A DNA stretch of 64,000 bases from Gonocerus acuteangulatus (lineage: Eukaryota > Arthropoda > Insecta > Hemiptera > Coreidae). Both the position numbers and the translations under genes were made by a program. Every line of letters begins with the position of its first letter. The stretch's first letter is position 1. Location: positions 32,636,373 to 32,700,372 of the forward strand of contig OX328123.1 in NCBI GenBank assembly GCA_946811695.1. Reading direction: 5' to 3'. Below the pieces are notes generated by a model that was not told where the DNA came from, did no database searches, and was given only the letters and a program-made list of their open reading frames with translations. This document shows positions 54,006 to 64,000 of this stretch, one piece after another.

Positions 54006-57000
54006 GTATATGTTTATTTATATATAAATATATATTTGTCTGTTCGCGGATTTCTGGCCTCCCTAATGGTCCTATTTTGATGAAATTTGGTACAAAAATC
54101 TGTCGCCCGATTTGAAAGGTCAAGTTCGTTAACCAGCAAAATCTGCCCACTGGAAGATGGCGTTTTGGGCGAAATTCGCGCAAAAAAAAATCGTAACGCT
54201 TACGTTTTTGAGTTCATAAGCTTGTAGTACTCGTTTTATAGGCTTCTTTGGCTAGGAAAACGAATGAAACCATTTTCAAGGCGATAGCTTTAACCGTTTT
54301 TGAGAAAATTGGAAAAATAGTTTTTGAATACCGTTTTAGGTTTGGGTACTTAGAATCATGGGATTCAGTTCAAACATTTTCTGCATGTTTTACTATCATT
54401 AAAACTAATATGTTGAAATTTTGGTTACGTTTGGAGTTAAGAAAGGGTTAGAATAAAATATTTTATTAACAGACAAGAAAAGCTTTGGAAACTTCGTATA
54501 ATTTCCTTAATATCTCGAATACGGTTGAGAATCTTGGTAAACAAAAGGTTACCATTCGAAAGCTTACTAAATTCTCTACAAAAAAGGTCCTGAAGAAAGT
54601 TTTGATTAGGCGATGTCAATCGGAGAAATAAGTGCTTAAAACATTAAAGTAATTGATTTTGCTTATTCGAACTGTTCTTTTTGTCTGTTTTTATTCCTTG
54701 TTATTTTTTAATTGCTTATAGTTGGATAATGTATTTTACAATAAAACAGATTAGGCAAAATAAGAAAAACAATTCATTGTTAGAAATATAGCTTGCCAGG
54801 AGAAAAAGATTCGATGACGTCTTTTGAATATTTTCAATTGCCTTTATGCTGTTGGTTTTTTTATTTTATTTTTTAATTGATTTTATCTGTAGAATTATTA
54901 CTATAGTAAAAGAACACAGGAATAAGTGAAAATTTTTGATATTTTCCAATTCATTGAAATGTATGAAATGAAGTATCGGTAGAAGAGGTTTCTAGAGTCT
55001 TGCGGACCCGACCCCAGTTATAGCCATAAAACCCTTTGAACAAAGGCTGAGGAAAATATTATCTGTTTCTATTCTATGCTTTTCAAATGAGAATAGGGAT
55101 ATGAACAGGAACCGGGGTCTCCCGTGGTCTAATGGCTAGCGCCTTGGATTCATAAGCGGGAGATGGTGGGTTCGATTCCCAACCTCCGGCAGGAATTTTA
55201 TCATCCCACGGCTCGCTGGTAAAATTCCTCGCTAAACACTAAAAAAAAAAAAAAAAAAAAAAAAAAAATGAACTGGAACCGCGCTAAGATGACGCAGTTC
55301 CTGCGAGTCGGACTTTTACATCTTACAGCCATTTCCAGGACATTGATAAATCCGGGTGGGACTCCAGGACAAGAGAAAAATACCGAGACTGTCCTGGTCA
55401 AACCGGGATGTTTGGCAAGCCTACCACTGCCAGCAATTGGAGTGTGATTGGTGAACACTATAGACATAAGCACTCCTCATTCTCAAGGCACTTATGACAT
55501 AGAAATATCTCAAAAGTGGGTTTTGAATGATTTTTTTTTTTTTTTTTTTTTACGGCGCATCTACATTTAGGTCACTAGCGCCGATATCCAGGGTGCAGCG
55601 AGGAATTTTACCAGCGAGCCGTGGGACGATAAAATTCCTGCCGGAGGTTGGGAATCGAACCCACCATCTCCCGCTTATGAATCCAAGGCGCTAGCCCTTA
55701 GACCACGGGAGACCCCCTTTTGAATGATATACTTATCTCAAAAGCCCTCACCCATAGTACTTGATGCCAGTGTTGACTGTCTCTACTACAAAATATAAAA
55801 TATTTGTTGGCACACATAACCCTCTAGATTATTTACTGAAATGTATTTGTTTAATTTGCATTCTTATGAATATATACTTATCTAAGACGGCATTGAACTC
55901 AAGAATTTTGTTACGACACTCAAGCTATTTCAGCATGGAGAAAAAATAGTACACTGCTTTTCAGTATTATTGCTTCAAAGGGAATTGAAATATTAGGCTA
56001 AAAAAAAAACAACAAAAAAAAACGTGAAACTAATTAATTAAGTTACATTAAGCAAATTTTAAGAATATATAATATGAAAGAATACCTAATATTTATATAT
56101 GGCTGAAGGCCGAAATGTTACGTAAAATGGAGCTGAAAGAAATATTTATGGTCTGAGGTGGTGATCATTAAAGTGTGTTTTCATTAAAGTATTATTTATT
56201 TATTTGGAGGCCCGGTGGCCATGAGTGTTAGGCATGAGCACTTAACATTCCGTCCCAAAGGGTCGTGGGTTCGATTCCCACAATGGGGTGGTGGCTTTTC
56301 TTTAGAAAAAAAGAAAAGGCATCAGCCTTATCCTGGCTAGAAAAAGGTGGTAACCTATAGATAACCCGTCCTAAAATTCATAGTTAATAATAAATGGACG
56401 TTAAAATTAAAATAATATAATTTATTTATTGATTGCACTCACTATTGTGTTTAAGCAAGTATTGCATGTTATTTATTTTTAAGATTTCTTATTATATTTC
56501 TCATTCTAGATATCCTCATTTATAATTTTTGTCTGTCATGCTTTCTTTTCTATATTTCAAGTAGAGTAATTTTATTTTATATTATTAATTATAATTATTA
56601 TTCACAATAAGTTTTTATTATCTATTTATGCATGAAAGTCTTTTATTTTCCCTTACCTGCTTATAAATAATAAATTAATTTAATTTCACAACTTAATGTT
56701 TATTGAGTGAGTGTTACCTCCCTCCTGGTAACATTATTCAGGAATGGGGTTCCTGATAACTGTATCTATATTGCTACTTAAGTAACAAATGAATATACGT
56801 CATTAAGCAAATTAGAACAGAAATATTGTTGGTCATATTTTAAATTAATAAAATGCCCTCAGGGCTCATCTTCTACTAATCCTTGGTGGTGTCTGAACAT
56901 AACTGTCAAATTTTAGGTTTGATCCCTTCGAGAACAATGACTTTTCCTAATAATAATGAGACATCCTGAATTTTCCAATTTCTAAATTTATTTTGTTTTT

Positions 57001-58877
57001 ATTTCAGCTTACTGAATATGTACAAAGAATTGGAGACTGATATAGTTGGTTTCAAGAATCCCAAGCACGGTTATCTTGTTGGATGGGCACGCCAAGGTAC
57101 ACCATATGGAGAGATCTATTTGAATATATACATATGATTATTTCCAAAAATGCTAAACAAGAATTCTTTTCACAGGTGTATTGCTGCTCAACGCTGTGCT
57201 ATCAGTAAAGAAAAACGCACCGAACTCGCACAAGGATCAAGGTTGGGAGGAGCTGACATCTGCAGTCATAAAGTACATCAACGAGAACAATAAAGGCGTT
57301 GTATTCCTCCTCTGGGGAGCATACGCACAGAAGAAGGCAGACTTTGTGGACAAAGTATGAATCAATTCTTCTATTAAACACCCCCATTATTATGCCCATT
57401 TCATAAACCATTTAATTTTTAGTTTTCATTTTCAAACCTTCAAGTATAAATTAAACCCGGCGACGGTCGCATGGGTCTGACAGACCTGACAGTGGCAAAC
57501 TTGCTCTTCAGAGAATCGCAAGTGAGCAAGTACAGAGCTGTATTCTGGTGCACCTCCCCACCCCCCAACCTTCCTGTACGACTGTCTATGGGTGGTGTGA
57601 TTAAAATGAAGTGTCTACCTAGTAGAGACTACGGTGTAGTTTTAGCTTCAACTCAGATTGATGTGATAAAAGAAAGGCCTACCACTCCGTAGTTACAACT
57701 ACCCTAGATGAAGTGGTAGCTGGAAAAACTGAAGCTACAACTACGGGGTAGGTACAACTACCCTGTAGTAGTATCTACCTTCCATGCTGGAACGGGTTGA
57801 CCCTTTCCTATCCATACAGTTTTTAATTCCTGTTTTCATTAGTACTCTTCCTTGTCAGTCTCTGCTAGGCATATATTCATTCTTGTCCTTCAGCAGTAGT
57901 TAAGTTGTCCAAAATGTAATCTTCATCTGAAGATGAAATATTAACTGATAAGAAACCTCTAGATAGAGATTTGATGTATAAAAAATGATATTGATTAAAT
58001 AAACAAAATGAGTAATGTACAACTTGACTTATTATACAAATTATATTGAATCAAAGATACTAATTAATTAGGCGTTAGGCATTCTGATAATTTTAAGATA
58101 AAAAGGCTAACATTTTATTTCGCTTTTCTTCTCCACGAACTTTTGTTGCAACAGGTCAAGTTTCTCAAAATTTAAAGGGTCTTCAAGATTTTTAGCTATA
58201 TTATATGCAGTAGAGCATAGCTCATTACTAGTTTTGGTATTCTTTCAAGTGATAAATTTACACAATTGCCAAGAATTGAGAACCTTTGTTTCAGTAGCCT
58301 AAAACACGTTCTATATCCACAACCCCCCCCCCCCCCCCGAAATTTAATTTGATTTAATTGGTAATAATGCGTCAAAAATGAATTTTATAATATCACTTAT
58401 TCCAGAAAGAATAAATTTGTTTGGGTGTAAAATAGCCACAAACTCCGCGTTAGCCAAAAATTATTTCCTATATACGTCCGGCACTAAAGTCTGCTCCTTG
58501 TGAGACTTCAAGAAAATGAAGATATAACTACACCTAGGTAGTTGTAGCTTCTCTTTTATCACACCAAGAATGAAGTTGTAACTACCTCTCCGGGAAAACC
58601 GAGATATGTCTACAGGGGGTAGTTGTAGGACCAGTTTAATCACACCAAAGGTAGTTACAACTTCGAAATAGTGAAGTGGTAGCATCAACTCCGTTTTAAT
58701 CACACCACCCTATGTGTGACCTTCTTTGTTAAGTTTTCATCTGCGGGCCTGTCAGACCTGTGCGACCTGTCGTGTCACAGTCTTTTTCTTTATTTGTTTG
58801 CATTTAATAGTTTTTATTTTGAATTATAACTATTAGTGAAGAATGACATTAAATTTATTTTGTATATTTGTTTTTAC

Positions 58878-58948
<71 letters not shown>

Positions 58949-59223
58949 GAATCCTTTATTTTAACCTATTTGTTTCCTTTTATATTAATATTACTCTTCC
59001 ACTAATTATGTGATCAAATCAGCTTGCTGTTGTGTAGCTCCATAAATAAATAAATTTTTTTTTTTTCTTTCAGAAGAAGCATTGTGTATTGAAGACAGTC
59101 CATCCTTCACCACTCTCTGCTTCGAGAGGATTTTTCGGCTGCAAGCATTTCTCTAAGTGTAATGAGTATTTAGAAAGCCAGGACAAGAGGCCAGTAGATT
59201 GGTGTCGACTTCCAGAGAAATGA
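51733..59223 (+). CDS. Ung: Uracil-DNA glycosylase, nuclear UNG2 type (whole gene, 7 exons)
   Basis: Joining 51733-51907, 52012-52184, 52256-52406, 53260-53302, 57008-57096, 57176-57354 and 59074-59223 gives 319 aa without interruption, with AG/GT junctions and matching phases. It removes uracil from DNA in base-excision repair. Residues 4-11 (QMKLSSFF) are a PCNA-binding PIP box, followed by a Lys/Ser/Pro-rich disordered tail (about 12-58). The catalytic core starts near residue 100 ([13 protein letters not shown]). Water-activating motif [17 protein letters not shown] has Asp157; PPPPS is at 177-181; uracil-binding Asn216 lies in [17 protein letters not shown] has His280 and the DNA-intercalating Leu284. 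Each sits about three residues after its human UNG2 counterpart, and length is close to human (313). All catalytic residues are intact. An in-frame ATG at 51670 would add 21 residues. Confidence 0.97.
52012..52184 (+). CDS. Ung: Ung coding exon 2
   Basis: Residues 59-116, from GTDILKVQ to KPYFKK. Phase 1 in, phase 0 out; donor GTATGA. Contains the [18 protein letters not shown] start of the catalytic fold. Confidence 0.95.
52256..52406 (+). CDS. Ung: Ung coding exon 3 (catalytic Asp)
   Basis: Residues 117-166 plus the first base of Gly167. Includes [16 protein letters not shown] with catalytic Asp157. Preceded by a 71-bp intron. Confidence 0.97.
52407..53259. other. Ung intron 3, nothing recognised
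   Basis: AT-rich, no repeat or coding similarity noted. Confidence 0.5.
53260..53302 (+). CDS. Ung: Ung coding exon 4 (43 bp)
   Basis: Encodes [13 protein letters not shown] and parts of the flanking Gly and Ser codons. Phase 1 in, phase 2 out. It is too short for gene finders to catch by length but is indispensable: it completes GLCFS of the active site. Confidence 0.95.
53740..54450 (+). repeat. (TA)n-linked repeat family, most complete copy
   Basis: Order: AACCCCGCTTATAAGGTTGA, CAATCCGGAAGTGCCGAC, TTTCAGAACCCCTAGAGACC, GAAAATAACGGTGG, three (TA)n runs (about 53858-54000) joined by TGTGTATGTTTATTTA, then TCTGTTCGCGGATTTCTGGC and the ~400-bp body shared inverted with 36480-36900. Lies in Ung intron 4. 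Confidence 0.82.
55114..55267 (+). mobile_element. tRNA-headed SINE (family S1), Ung intron 4
   Basis: GGGGTCTCCCGTGGTCTAAT (A-box), GGTGGGTTCGATTCCCAA (B-box), body, then A-tail 55241-55267. Flanks ATGAACAGGAACC (55101-55113) and ATGAACTGGAACC (55268-55280) match at 12 of 13. It lacks the GGCGCTAATGGCC tail. Inserted in the GGAACCGCGCTAAGATGAC repeat. Confidence 0.9.
55532..55717 (-). mobile_element. tRNA-headed SINE (family S1), inverted partner
   Basis: Minus-strand copy with complete 3' tail (GGCGCTAGTGACC, GATGCGCCGTAAAA) and A-tail. Perfect 11-bp duplication TTTTGAATGAT (55521-55531, 55718-55728). It shares the subfamily-specific AACCTCCGGCAGGAATTTTA with the plus-strand copy 260 bp away. 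Confidence 0.92.
55750..56200. other. Ung intron 4, nothing firmly recognised
   Basis: AT-rich; contains GGCTGAAGGCCGAAATG near 56101, possibly a collapsed PLE terminus. Confidence 0.4.
56205..56400 (+). mobile_element. tRNA-headed SINE (family S2), Ung intron 4
   Basis: GGAGGCCCGGTGGCCATGAG, B-box GTGGGTTCGATTCCCAC, GGCATCAGCCTTATCCTGGC, AGAAAAAGGTGGTAACCTAT, then AACCCGTCCTAAAATTCATA and AATAATAAATGGACGTTAAA. The head resembles a long-variable-arm (Leu/Ser-class) tRNA. Copy 2 is at 11005-11152. Confidence 0.85.
57008..57096 (+). CDS. Ung: Ung coding exon 5
   Basis: Residues 181-210: [20 protein letters not shown] and GYLVGWARQ. Phase 2 in, phase 1 out. Confidence 0.96.
57176..57354 (+). 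CDS. Ung: Ung coding exon 6 (uracil-binding Asn)
   Basis: Residues 211-270: [11 protein letters not shown] with Asn216, [12 protein letters not shown], and [19 protein letters not shown]. Donor GTATGA, phase 0 out. Confidence 0.97.
57458..58771. mobile_element. Inverted-ended DNA element in Ung intron 6
   Basis: Outer ends CGACGGTCGCATGGGTCTGA (left) and, reversed, CGACAGGTCGCACAGGTCTG (right) are inverted. A second inner pair is TGGTGTGATTAAAATGAAG / TTTTAATCACACCACC. The interior repeats GTAGTTACAACTACC-type palindromes and TTTAATCACACCA. Contains an 18-nt C-run at ~58322. No transposase was seen. Confidence 0.65.
58878..58940. repeat. (TA)n microsatellite
   Basis: Uninterrupted (TA)n of about 60 bp in Ung intron 6. 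Confidence 0.9.
59074..59223 (+). CDS. Ung: Ung coding exon 7 (catalytic His, stop)
   Basis: Residues 271-319: [20 protein letters not shown] with His280 and Leu284, then [14 protein letters not shown] and [10 protein letters not shown] before TGA at 59221. Confidence 0.97.
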   Translation, partial: KKHCVLKTVHPSPLSASRGFFGCKHFSKCNEYLESQDKRPVDWCRLPEK

Positions 59224-59528
59224 ACTCTGCCCGAGCACTAATGACGGAGAACCATGTTCCTATTATCAGAAGTAGAAAATTATGAGTTATCAATGCTCAG
59301 GAGCTGCACTTTGTACAAGAAGGCTAATCAATTTTGGAGAATCTTTAATTTCTACAGTTTCACTTTGTGGTTTGTAATGGTGCAAAGGATTGAGAAGAAC
59401 TAAGACTAAACATACGCTATTGTAAATTTTGGGAATATGTAATCCATAACTCTTTTACATTCCAATCTCTACTGGAAGATAAAGCACCACCTCTGACAGT
59501 TATGTCACTCTGGCGGATATATATTTTA

Positions 59529-59534
59529 AATAAA
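59529..59534 (+). terminator. Ung polyadenylation signal
   Basis: AATAAA 306 nt after the stop, followed by a TTTCTTTC stretch. A first good candidate; later AATAAA copies exist. Confidence 0.6.
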
Positions 59535-59772
59535 GGACATATTTCTTTCAATTTTGAACCATAACAGAGGTGCCCCCCCCCCCTCTGATGAGGATTTTAT
59601 AAAGCAATACCTTTGTGCATCTTGTCAAAATCTAAATTTTATGAAGTTCATAAAAAACTTCTATTTGCTGCCAGAATTAATTAATTACTACTATTAATTT
59701 CCTTTGTGTCTATGTAAAACACCATTTAAAAAACGCAGTACTTAAACTTACAGAATACATATATTATACATA

Positions 59773-59950
59773 AGGAGGTGAGGTGCAAAACTCGTTTGTT
59801 CCACTGGAACACATTTTTCAGAAAACTCAAAACCCCGTCTTATGTTATATTTCAACTTATGTTGAAATAGCATTAAAATATCTTTTAGAATCTACTACCA
59901 TTTCCATTTTTCAAAAAAATGGAACGAACAAGTTTTGCACCTCACCTCCT
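59773..59950. mobile_element. MITE with ~30-bp inverted ends
   Basis: Ends AGGAGGTGAGGTGCAAAACT and AGTTTTGCACCTCACCTCCT are inverted, continuing through CGTTTGTTCCA / TGGAACGAACA. Length 178 bp; no clear duplication. Confidence 0.75.
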
Positions 59951-59999
59951 CATATATAGAGTAATTATGTTTGTAGAACATAAAGAGCTGAGCTTGACT

Positions 60000-62080
60000 T
60001 ATCAACTTATTTAACTTCTGCCTGGTTTACAATATTGACGAGATCATTTTAGTCTGTTTATTTTATCTGGTAGGAGTCTGAATGACTGTTGTGTTGTAGC
60101 TTCAGTTTTCTTATCTGTAACTAGATCACTCTAAATTTCTACTTGCAATATTTTTATGCACAAGACAATAATAATAATAATAAGAATATCAAATATATTA
60201 TTATATTCAATAATATTTTTAACTCATAGTGATTTTCATTGGTAGCTTCTCCATCCTATATGCGTACACAGATTTCTAAGAGTTCAATTCTTTTTTAAAG
60301 TTATGATCAGCTAAAAACTGGCTGATCATCACTATATTAAAAGGAACTCGCTACAAATATACTCTGCAAACAAATAATACATGATAGCCATATTATTTTG
60401 TTGAATTGTTTAAAATAAAAACAACTTAATTTATTGGGGTAAAGGTTCCTTCATTTATTTCTGCATGCAAATTTATTAAACATTGAATAAATGAGTTTGT
60501 AGTTTTATTGTTGGAGTGAAAGTAAAACTTTCTGACCTCGTCAGTATTCAGCCAATTAGTATTTTAATTAAGAAATTTGTTGGAGTTACAATTGACTAGA
60601 TTTTTCGAAAAGGAGATTTTCCTTGATGCAACTGTATACTGCCCAAGATTTCTCAGGGATTAATTGTAAATTAAATATTTTGTTTATAATTAGATAGATG
60701 TATCATTTTGTAAATTTGATTAAATAACTATGTGTTTATTGTAAATATTTCCTTGAACAGGAATAAATACATTTTTTATTCCTTAGCTTTTGTACTTTTC
60801 CCTCATTCTCCTATAAACATGCAAAAGAAAAATCCAATTATTTTGAATATACTAGAACAGATGCATCGTATGACACATAGTAATTACAATATTTTGGCTT
60901 CTAGGACAAAAGACGAAGCACTAAAGTCGACATACTGGCAAGGTCGACAGCAAGACAAAACCCACAGGACATGCACAGAGTTAGACTACAAGATAGGCAA
61001 GATGAGGCCAGAAGGGTTATTACAGAAAAGTGGCATCAATTTTTGTGAATGCCGACTGATAAAAAACTCTGAAAGACAAAACAAACAGTTAGTGAAAGAA
61101 CAACTAAAGATGAAGATACATTGTGCCGCTTAAGAATTGGCCATTGTTGATTCACACTCTTAAACCCCATGATGAGATAGGAGAGATTGACACGTAGTGT
61201 GACATACTGACTGAATGTTTGCTGAGACAAAAGTACGACTTACCTTACTCTGTGATATATTGCTCACATACTCAACAAGACAAACTTACTTGACAAATTG
61301 TAACACAAACCTTAAAAAATACACATAAATTATATCATTCCTACCCTACTTCATTTGTATTTTTTAGGCATTAAAATATTACTCCAATTCTGCTGAAGAA
61401 GAAATAATTTTCATAACTTATTATACCTACATAAATATTAATCATACTTTACTAACACCTTACTCCAGGCATAAAGTAAATTAAACACACAACTTATTAT
61501 ACTTCTATTACAAATACCTGACTATGTTTAACTAATTAAGTTTAAAAGTTTTGCTGTGAAAACTTATTAAATAAATATAATATGAAAATATTCAATCAAT
61601 CCAATATTTCAACATAATTATATACAATGGCTACTACCAAGACGAGTGGTTGGATTCAAAATAACTAAATAAATCATTCATGTAAAACAATCACTTTTTT
61701 CATATTTTTTAGAATCTATTATATATATGAAAAATGTTACAGCATATTACCATTCTACAGAAAAAATAAAAAAAATAAGTAATTAATGAAGTTAGACATA
61801 AAAGTATTCGTCTTTAAGTAATTTTATTGTATGTTATTCTATTTTTGAGGGTTTTGCTTATAATAATTTAATTACAGAAAACTTAAAAAAAAAAAAGAAT
61901 GGTAATCTAAGAAATACAAGATGTACAGGCATGTATGTAATATTATGAGAGAGAATAATAGGGAATACAAATAAAAAAACTTGAAATTCAAAACGATTAA
62001 ATTATGAAAAATGAGGCCAGAAGAAAAAAACAATATTGTGTCTCCCCCAAAAAATCCTGTTGAACATCCTATATATCAGG
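60000..62080. other. AT-rich intergenic DNA, nothing firmly recognised
   Basis: A 133-codon frame at 60732-61133 has no family signature and no flanking gene signals. No repeat structure was noted. Confidence 0.4.
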
Positions 62081-62089
62081 ACCTTGGAA

Positions 62090-62306
62090 GAGAAAGGGCG
62101 AATCACGAATTCCCGATGTTTTGATTTAATCAGTAAAAATGAGCCATAAAAATTTCAAAAATAAATTGCATAAGATCACTTAGTTCATAAATTATAATGT
62201 TTTTGGTTGTGTGTAATAGCCATGGCCAACTATTACATGTTCTCGATTGTTAGTATTCCATACCCCCCCATGCTCCCCCCCCCCCCCGAAATTATTTCCT
62301 TTATAC
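62090..62306. mobile_element. hAT-type MITE (GGGCGTATATA family), partial
   Basis: Shares AAGATCACTTAGTT, TTGTTAGTATTCCATACCCC and a C-run with 18665-18864, and ends CTTTATACGCCCCTG. The left terminus is not recognisable. Confidence 0.55.
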
Positions 62307-62309
62307 GCC

Positions 62310-63700
62310 CCTGGCTTAAATGAATTGTTTATTTTAGAAACCCATCAAGTGCACGTTTCACAATTTTGGCAAAACTAAAAAAAAAAACAACATAATTTTA
62401 AAATTAGTGAAAATGGTTTGGGAAAACACCAGTGTTTCTTGTTGCATTGTAAAAACAAGTGCTTGGGTTTAATTTTTAAAATTAGGAAGTGTTTTTATTT
62501 TTTCCAAAATTTAAAAAATTCCATTTGACGGGTTTCTGAAATAAACGATTCAAATGTTATGTGTACTTAAAGTTAAAGTGAACTTATAGCTGCTTCTAGA
62601 GAATTTTCAAACAATTACACGATTTTAGGTGAATAAAACAATCCATTGGTCTACTCTAGCAAGAACCATTTCTTCTATAACGAGGTAAATAAAGGGGAGA
62701 GAGAAATAGCCTAAAAATACATGTGCATCAAATATGTGCTTAGAGCTTTTCCTGAATGTTCTAAAATCGCCAAGCAATTGCTTCAATAGTTGAGAACTTG
62801 TTTATTCTCCAGGAACTGAGAAAATACTTAAACTCCAGGCTTGTGCTTCAAGAGTAGTTACTTAATTTTATTTACGTCATCATTCATTGTTTTGTCATAT
62901 TTGTAACATAAATGGTGGAATATTTCCACCTCCTCTATAGAACTGAAAACCCAGCTATAATGTACTCTATCAATGCAATAAAATTATGTATATATTGGAC
63001 GACACAATCTACGAACACCCTATTTACGAAATAAACTATGCATAGGATAACACTAGCTGAACCCGCGACTTCGTCCGCGTGGATAGTGAGTTTGAACAGA
63101 ATGTTTGAATATATGTTTTGGTTTATTTTAGAATATAAACACCGTAGTATGGGCATTTAAAGGAAATCAACTTCACAGTAATGCTTCTCTATACACGACA
63201 TTAGGCGTATAGCCATCGGGGATAAAGCATACAGGCTGCTAGGATCATGGGCCTATATAAGGGGGGGGGGGGCTGAAATATATGAAAAATGTCCTGTAAA
63301 CATTTTCTTTATTACAATAAACATTTTTTTACAAATATAAAAAATGATCTCACTATAACAAAACGAATTTTGGTTACAATAAATATTTTATCAATTTTGT
63401 AGTTCTATTGTAATATATTAAAAGAAATGACACGGAATGGCGCTTTTCAGATATTTTTGTCTTTGTAAATCTAATGCAAGGCAGCCATGATTAATTACTC
63501 ATAACAAATGCGAGTGATGGTTAATTAATTGTTATTCACGCTTCGCTATCACTCTTCACCATTAGTGTAGGAGTGGATTGCTTGTATACTGTTAGTTATT
63601 CACACAAGTAACTAGAATAAAGTTATTCATTGTTGATGTAATGGTAGTTAATCTCTACTGGAACATAATTTGATTAGGAGCTCAGTATGATGTATAAACA
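62310..63700. other. AT-rich intergenic DNA with repeat scraps
   Basis: Imperfect inverted ends GTTTATTTTAGAAACCC / GGGTTTCTGAAATAAAC bracket 62326-62549. At 63058-63080 is ACCCGCGACTTCGTCCGCGT, a short repeat core common in insect genomes. At 63246 CATGGGCCTATATAAG plus a G-run is another hAT MITE end. Confidence 0.45.
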
Positions 63701-63718
63701 GGTATAGTTAGAATATTT

Positions 63719-64000
63719 TCTAGATATTATCCAGCTCCTCTCATTCCCTGGCTCCTACGAATGCCGCAAGTCAGTTTCAAATTGAACAAATTGAGACAGA
63801 ATTCTGCTATAGCTCCGGACACTATTCTACACAGCGAAATAAACGAAATACCCAAAAAACTCGTCCTGTTTGCTGATGGATCGAAATCAACAGAATCCTC
63901 CGCATGCGCGTTCACGGATCTAGACTCGGAACACAAATACAAGCTCGACGAAAGATGTTCCATATTCACCGCCGAAGCTCATGCAATTGTTGCGGCTCTT
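63719..64000 (+). pseudogene. LINE RNase H domain fragment, runs off the window
   Basis: The frame from 63719 reads ...PKKLVLFADGSKSTESSACA, then YKLDERCSIFTAEAHAIVAA. This is the RNase H domain of LINEs that carry one (I/Jockey/R1-like): D in DGS (first catalytic Asp) and E in TAEA. No stop occurs up to base 64000, so the rest lies beyond the window; the upstream reverse transcriptase is absent. Confidence 0.8.

Noticed and set aside
53843..54115. Frames rich in Tyr-Ile repeats
   Set aside because: Translation of (TA)n microsatellite, not protein.
55114..55190. tRNA gene (CAT anticodon-like loop, good A and B boxes)
   Set aside because: Continues into SINE body and A-tail with target duplications, and three more copies exist in the window; it is a SINE head, not a tRNA gene.
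53344..55445. hAT element bounded by GGCTAGGCTTGCCA and an inverted AGGCTTGCCA
   Set aside because: Ends are only partly inverted and no 8-bp duplication is visible.
56098..56130. GGCTGAAGGCCGAAATGTT resembling a hammerhead
   Set aside because: No stem II and CUGAAGG instead of CUGANGA; at best a collapsed relic.
60732..61133. 133-codon reading frame
   Set aside because: No recognisable domain, no splice or promoter context and AT-rich codon makeup; treated as chance.

Overview
The window is nuclear DNA from an animal, almost certainly an insect. It is AT-rich and intron-containing, is crowded with eukaryotic transposons, SINEs and microsatellites, and has two spliced protein genes whose exon phases close perfectly. 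The order cannot be fixed from the sequence. Only these two host protein genes were recognised, both on the + strand: a nucleoplasmin-like histone chaperone (Nlp; 6 exons, 15370-40322, 179 aa) and a nuclear-type uracil-DNA glycosylase (Ung/UNG2; 7 exons, 51733-59223, 319 aa). The Nlp gene is also a non-coding RNA host: its 10.7-kb third intron carries five copies of one box C/D snoRNA, all with the same 13-nt guide against 18S rRNA.

Layout. 0.8-1.3 kb: inverted-terminal element. 1.28-5.24 kb: tandem satellite of ~320-400-bp monomers arranged as a three-monomer higher-order repeat, closed by a 5S-rRNA-derived SINE. 6-15 kb: transposon debris (hAT MITEs, ~145-bp tandem repeat, decayed Tc1, foldbacks). 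15.3-40.4 kb: Nlp. Its introns hold a three-level nest (element X > hAT > mariner foldback), an inverted pair of Penelope-like element (PLE) ends with hammerhead motifs, a second hammerhead-like foldback, a decayed mariner, hAT and piggyBac remnants. 40.4-51.5 kb: intergenic, with a three-module foldback, MITEs, a truncated LINE, a SINE and a second PLE inverted pair split by a piggyBac relic. 51.6-59.6 kb: Ung, with SINEs and a DNA element in its introns. 59.6-64 kb: mostly unassigned AT-rich DNA, ending in a LINE RNase H fragment that runs off the window.

Three themes stand out. (1) A multi-copy intronic snoRNA in a histone-chaperone host gene. (2) Several hammerhead-ribozyme-like motifs of three sequence types, nearly always in inverted pairs. 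(3) Modular SINEs (two tRNA-headed families and one 5S-headed family) that exchange body and tail segments. Large inverted duplications from unrelated element classes recur throughout. Nothing bacterial, no CRISPR array and no intact autonomous transposon was found.
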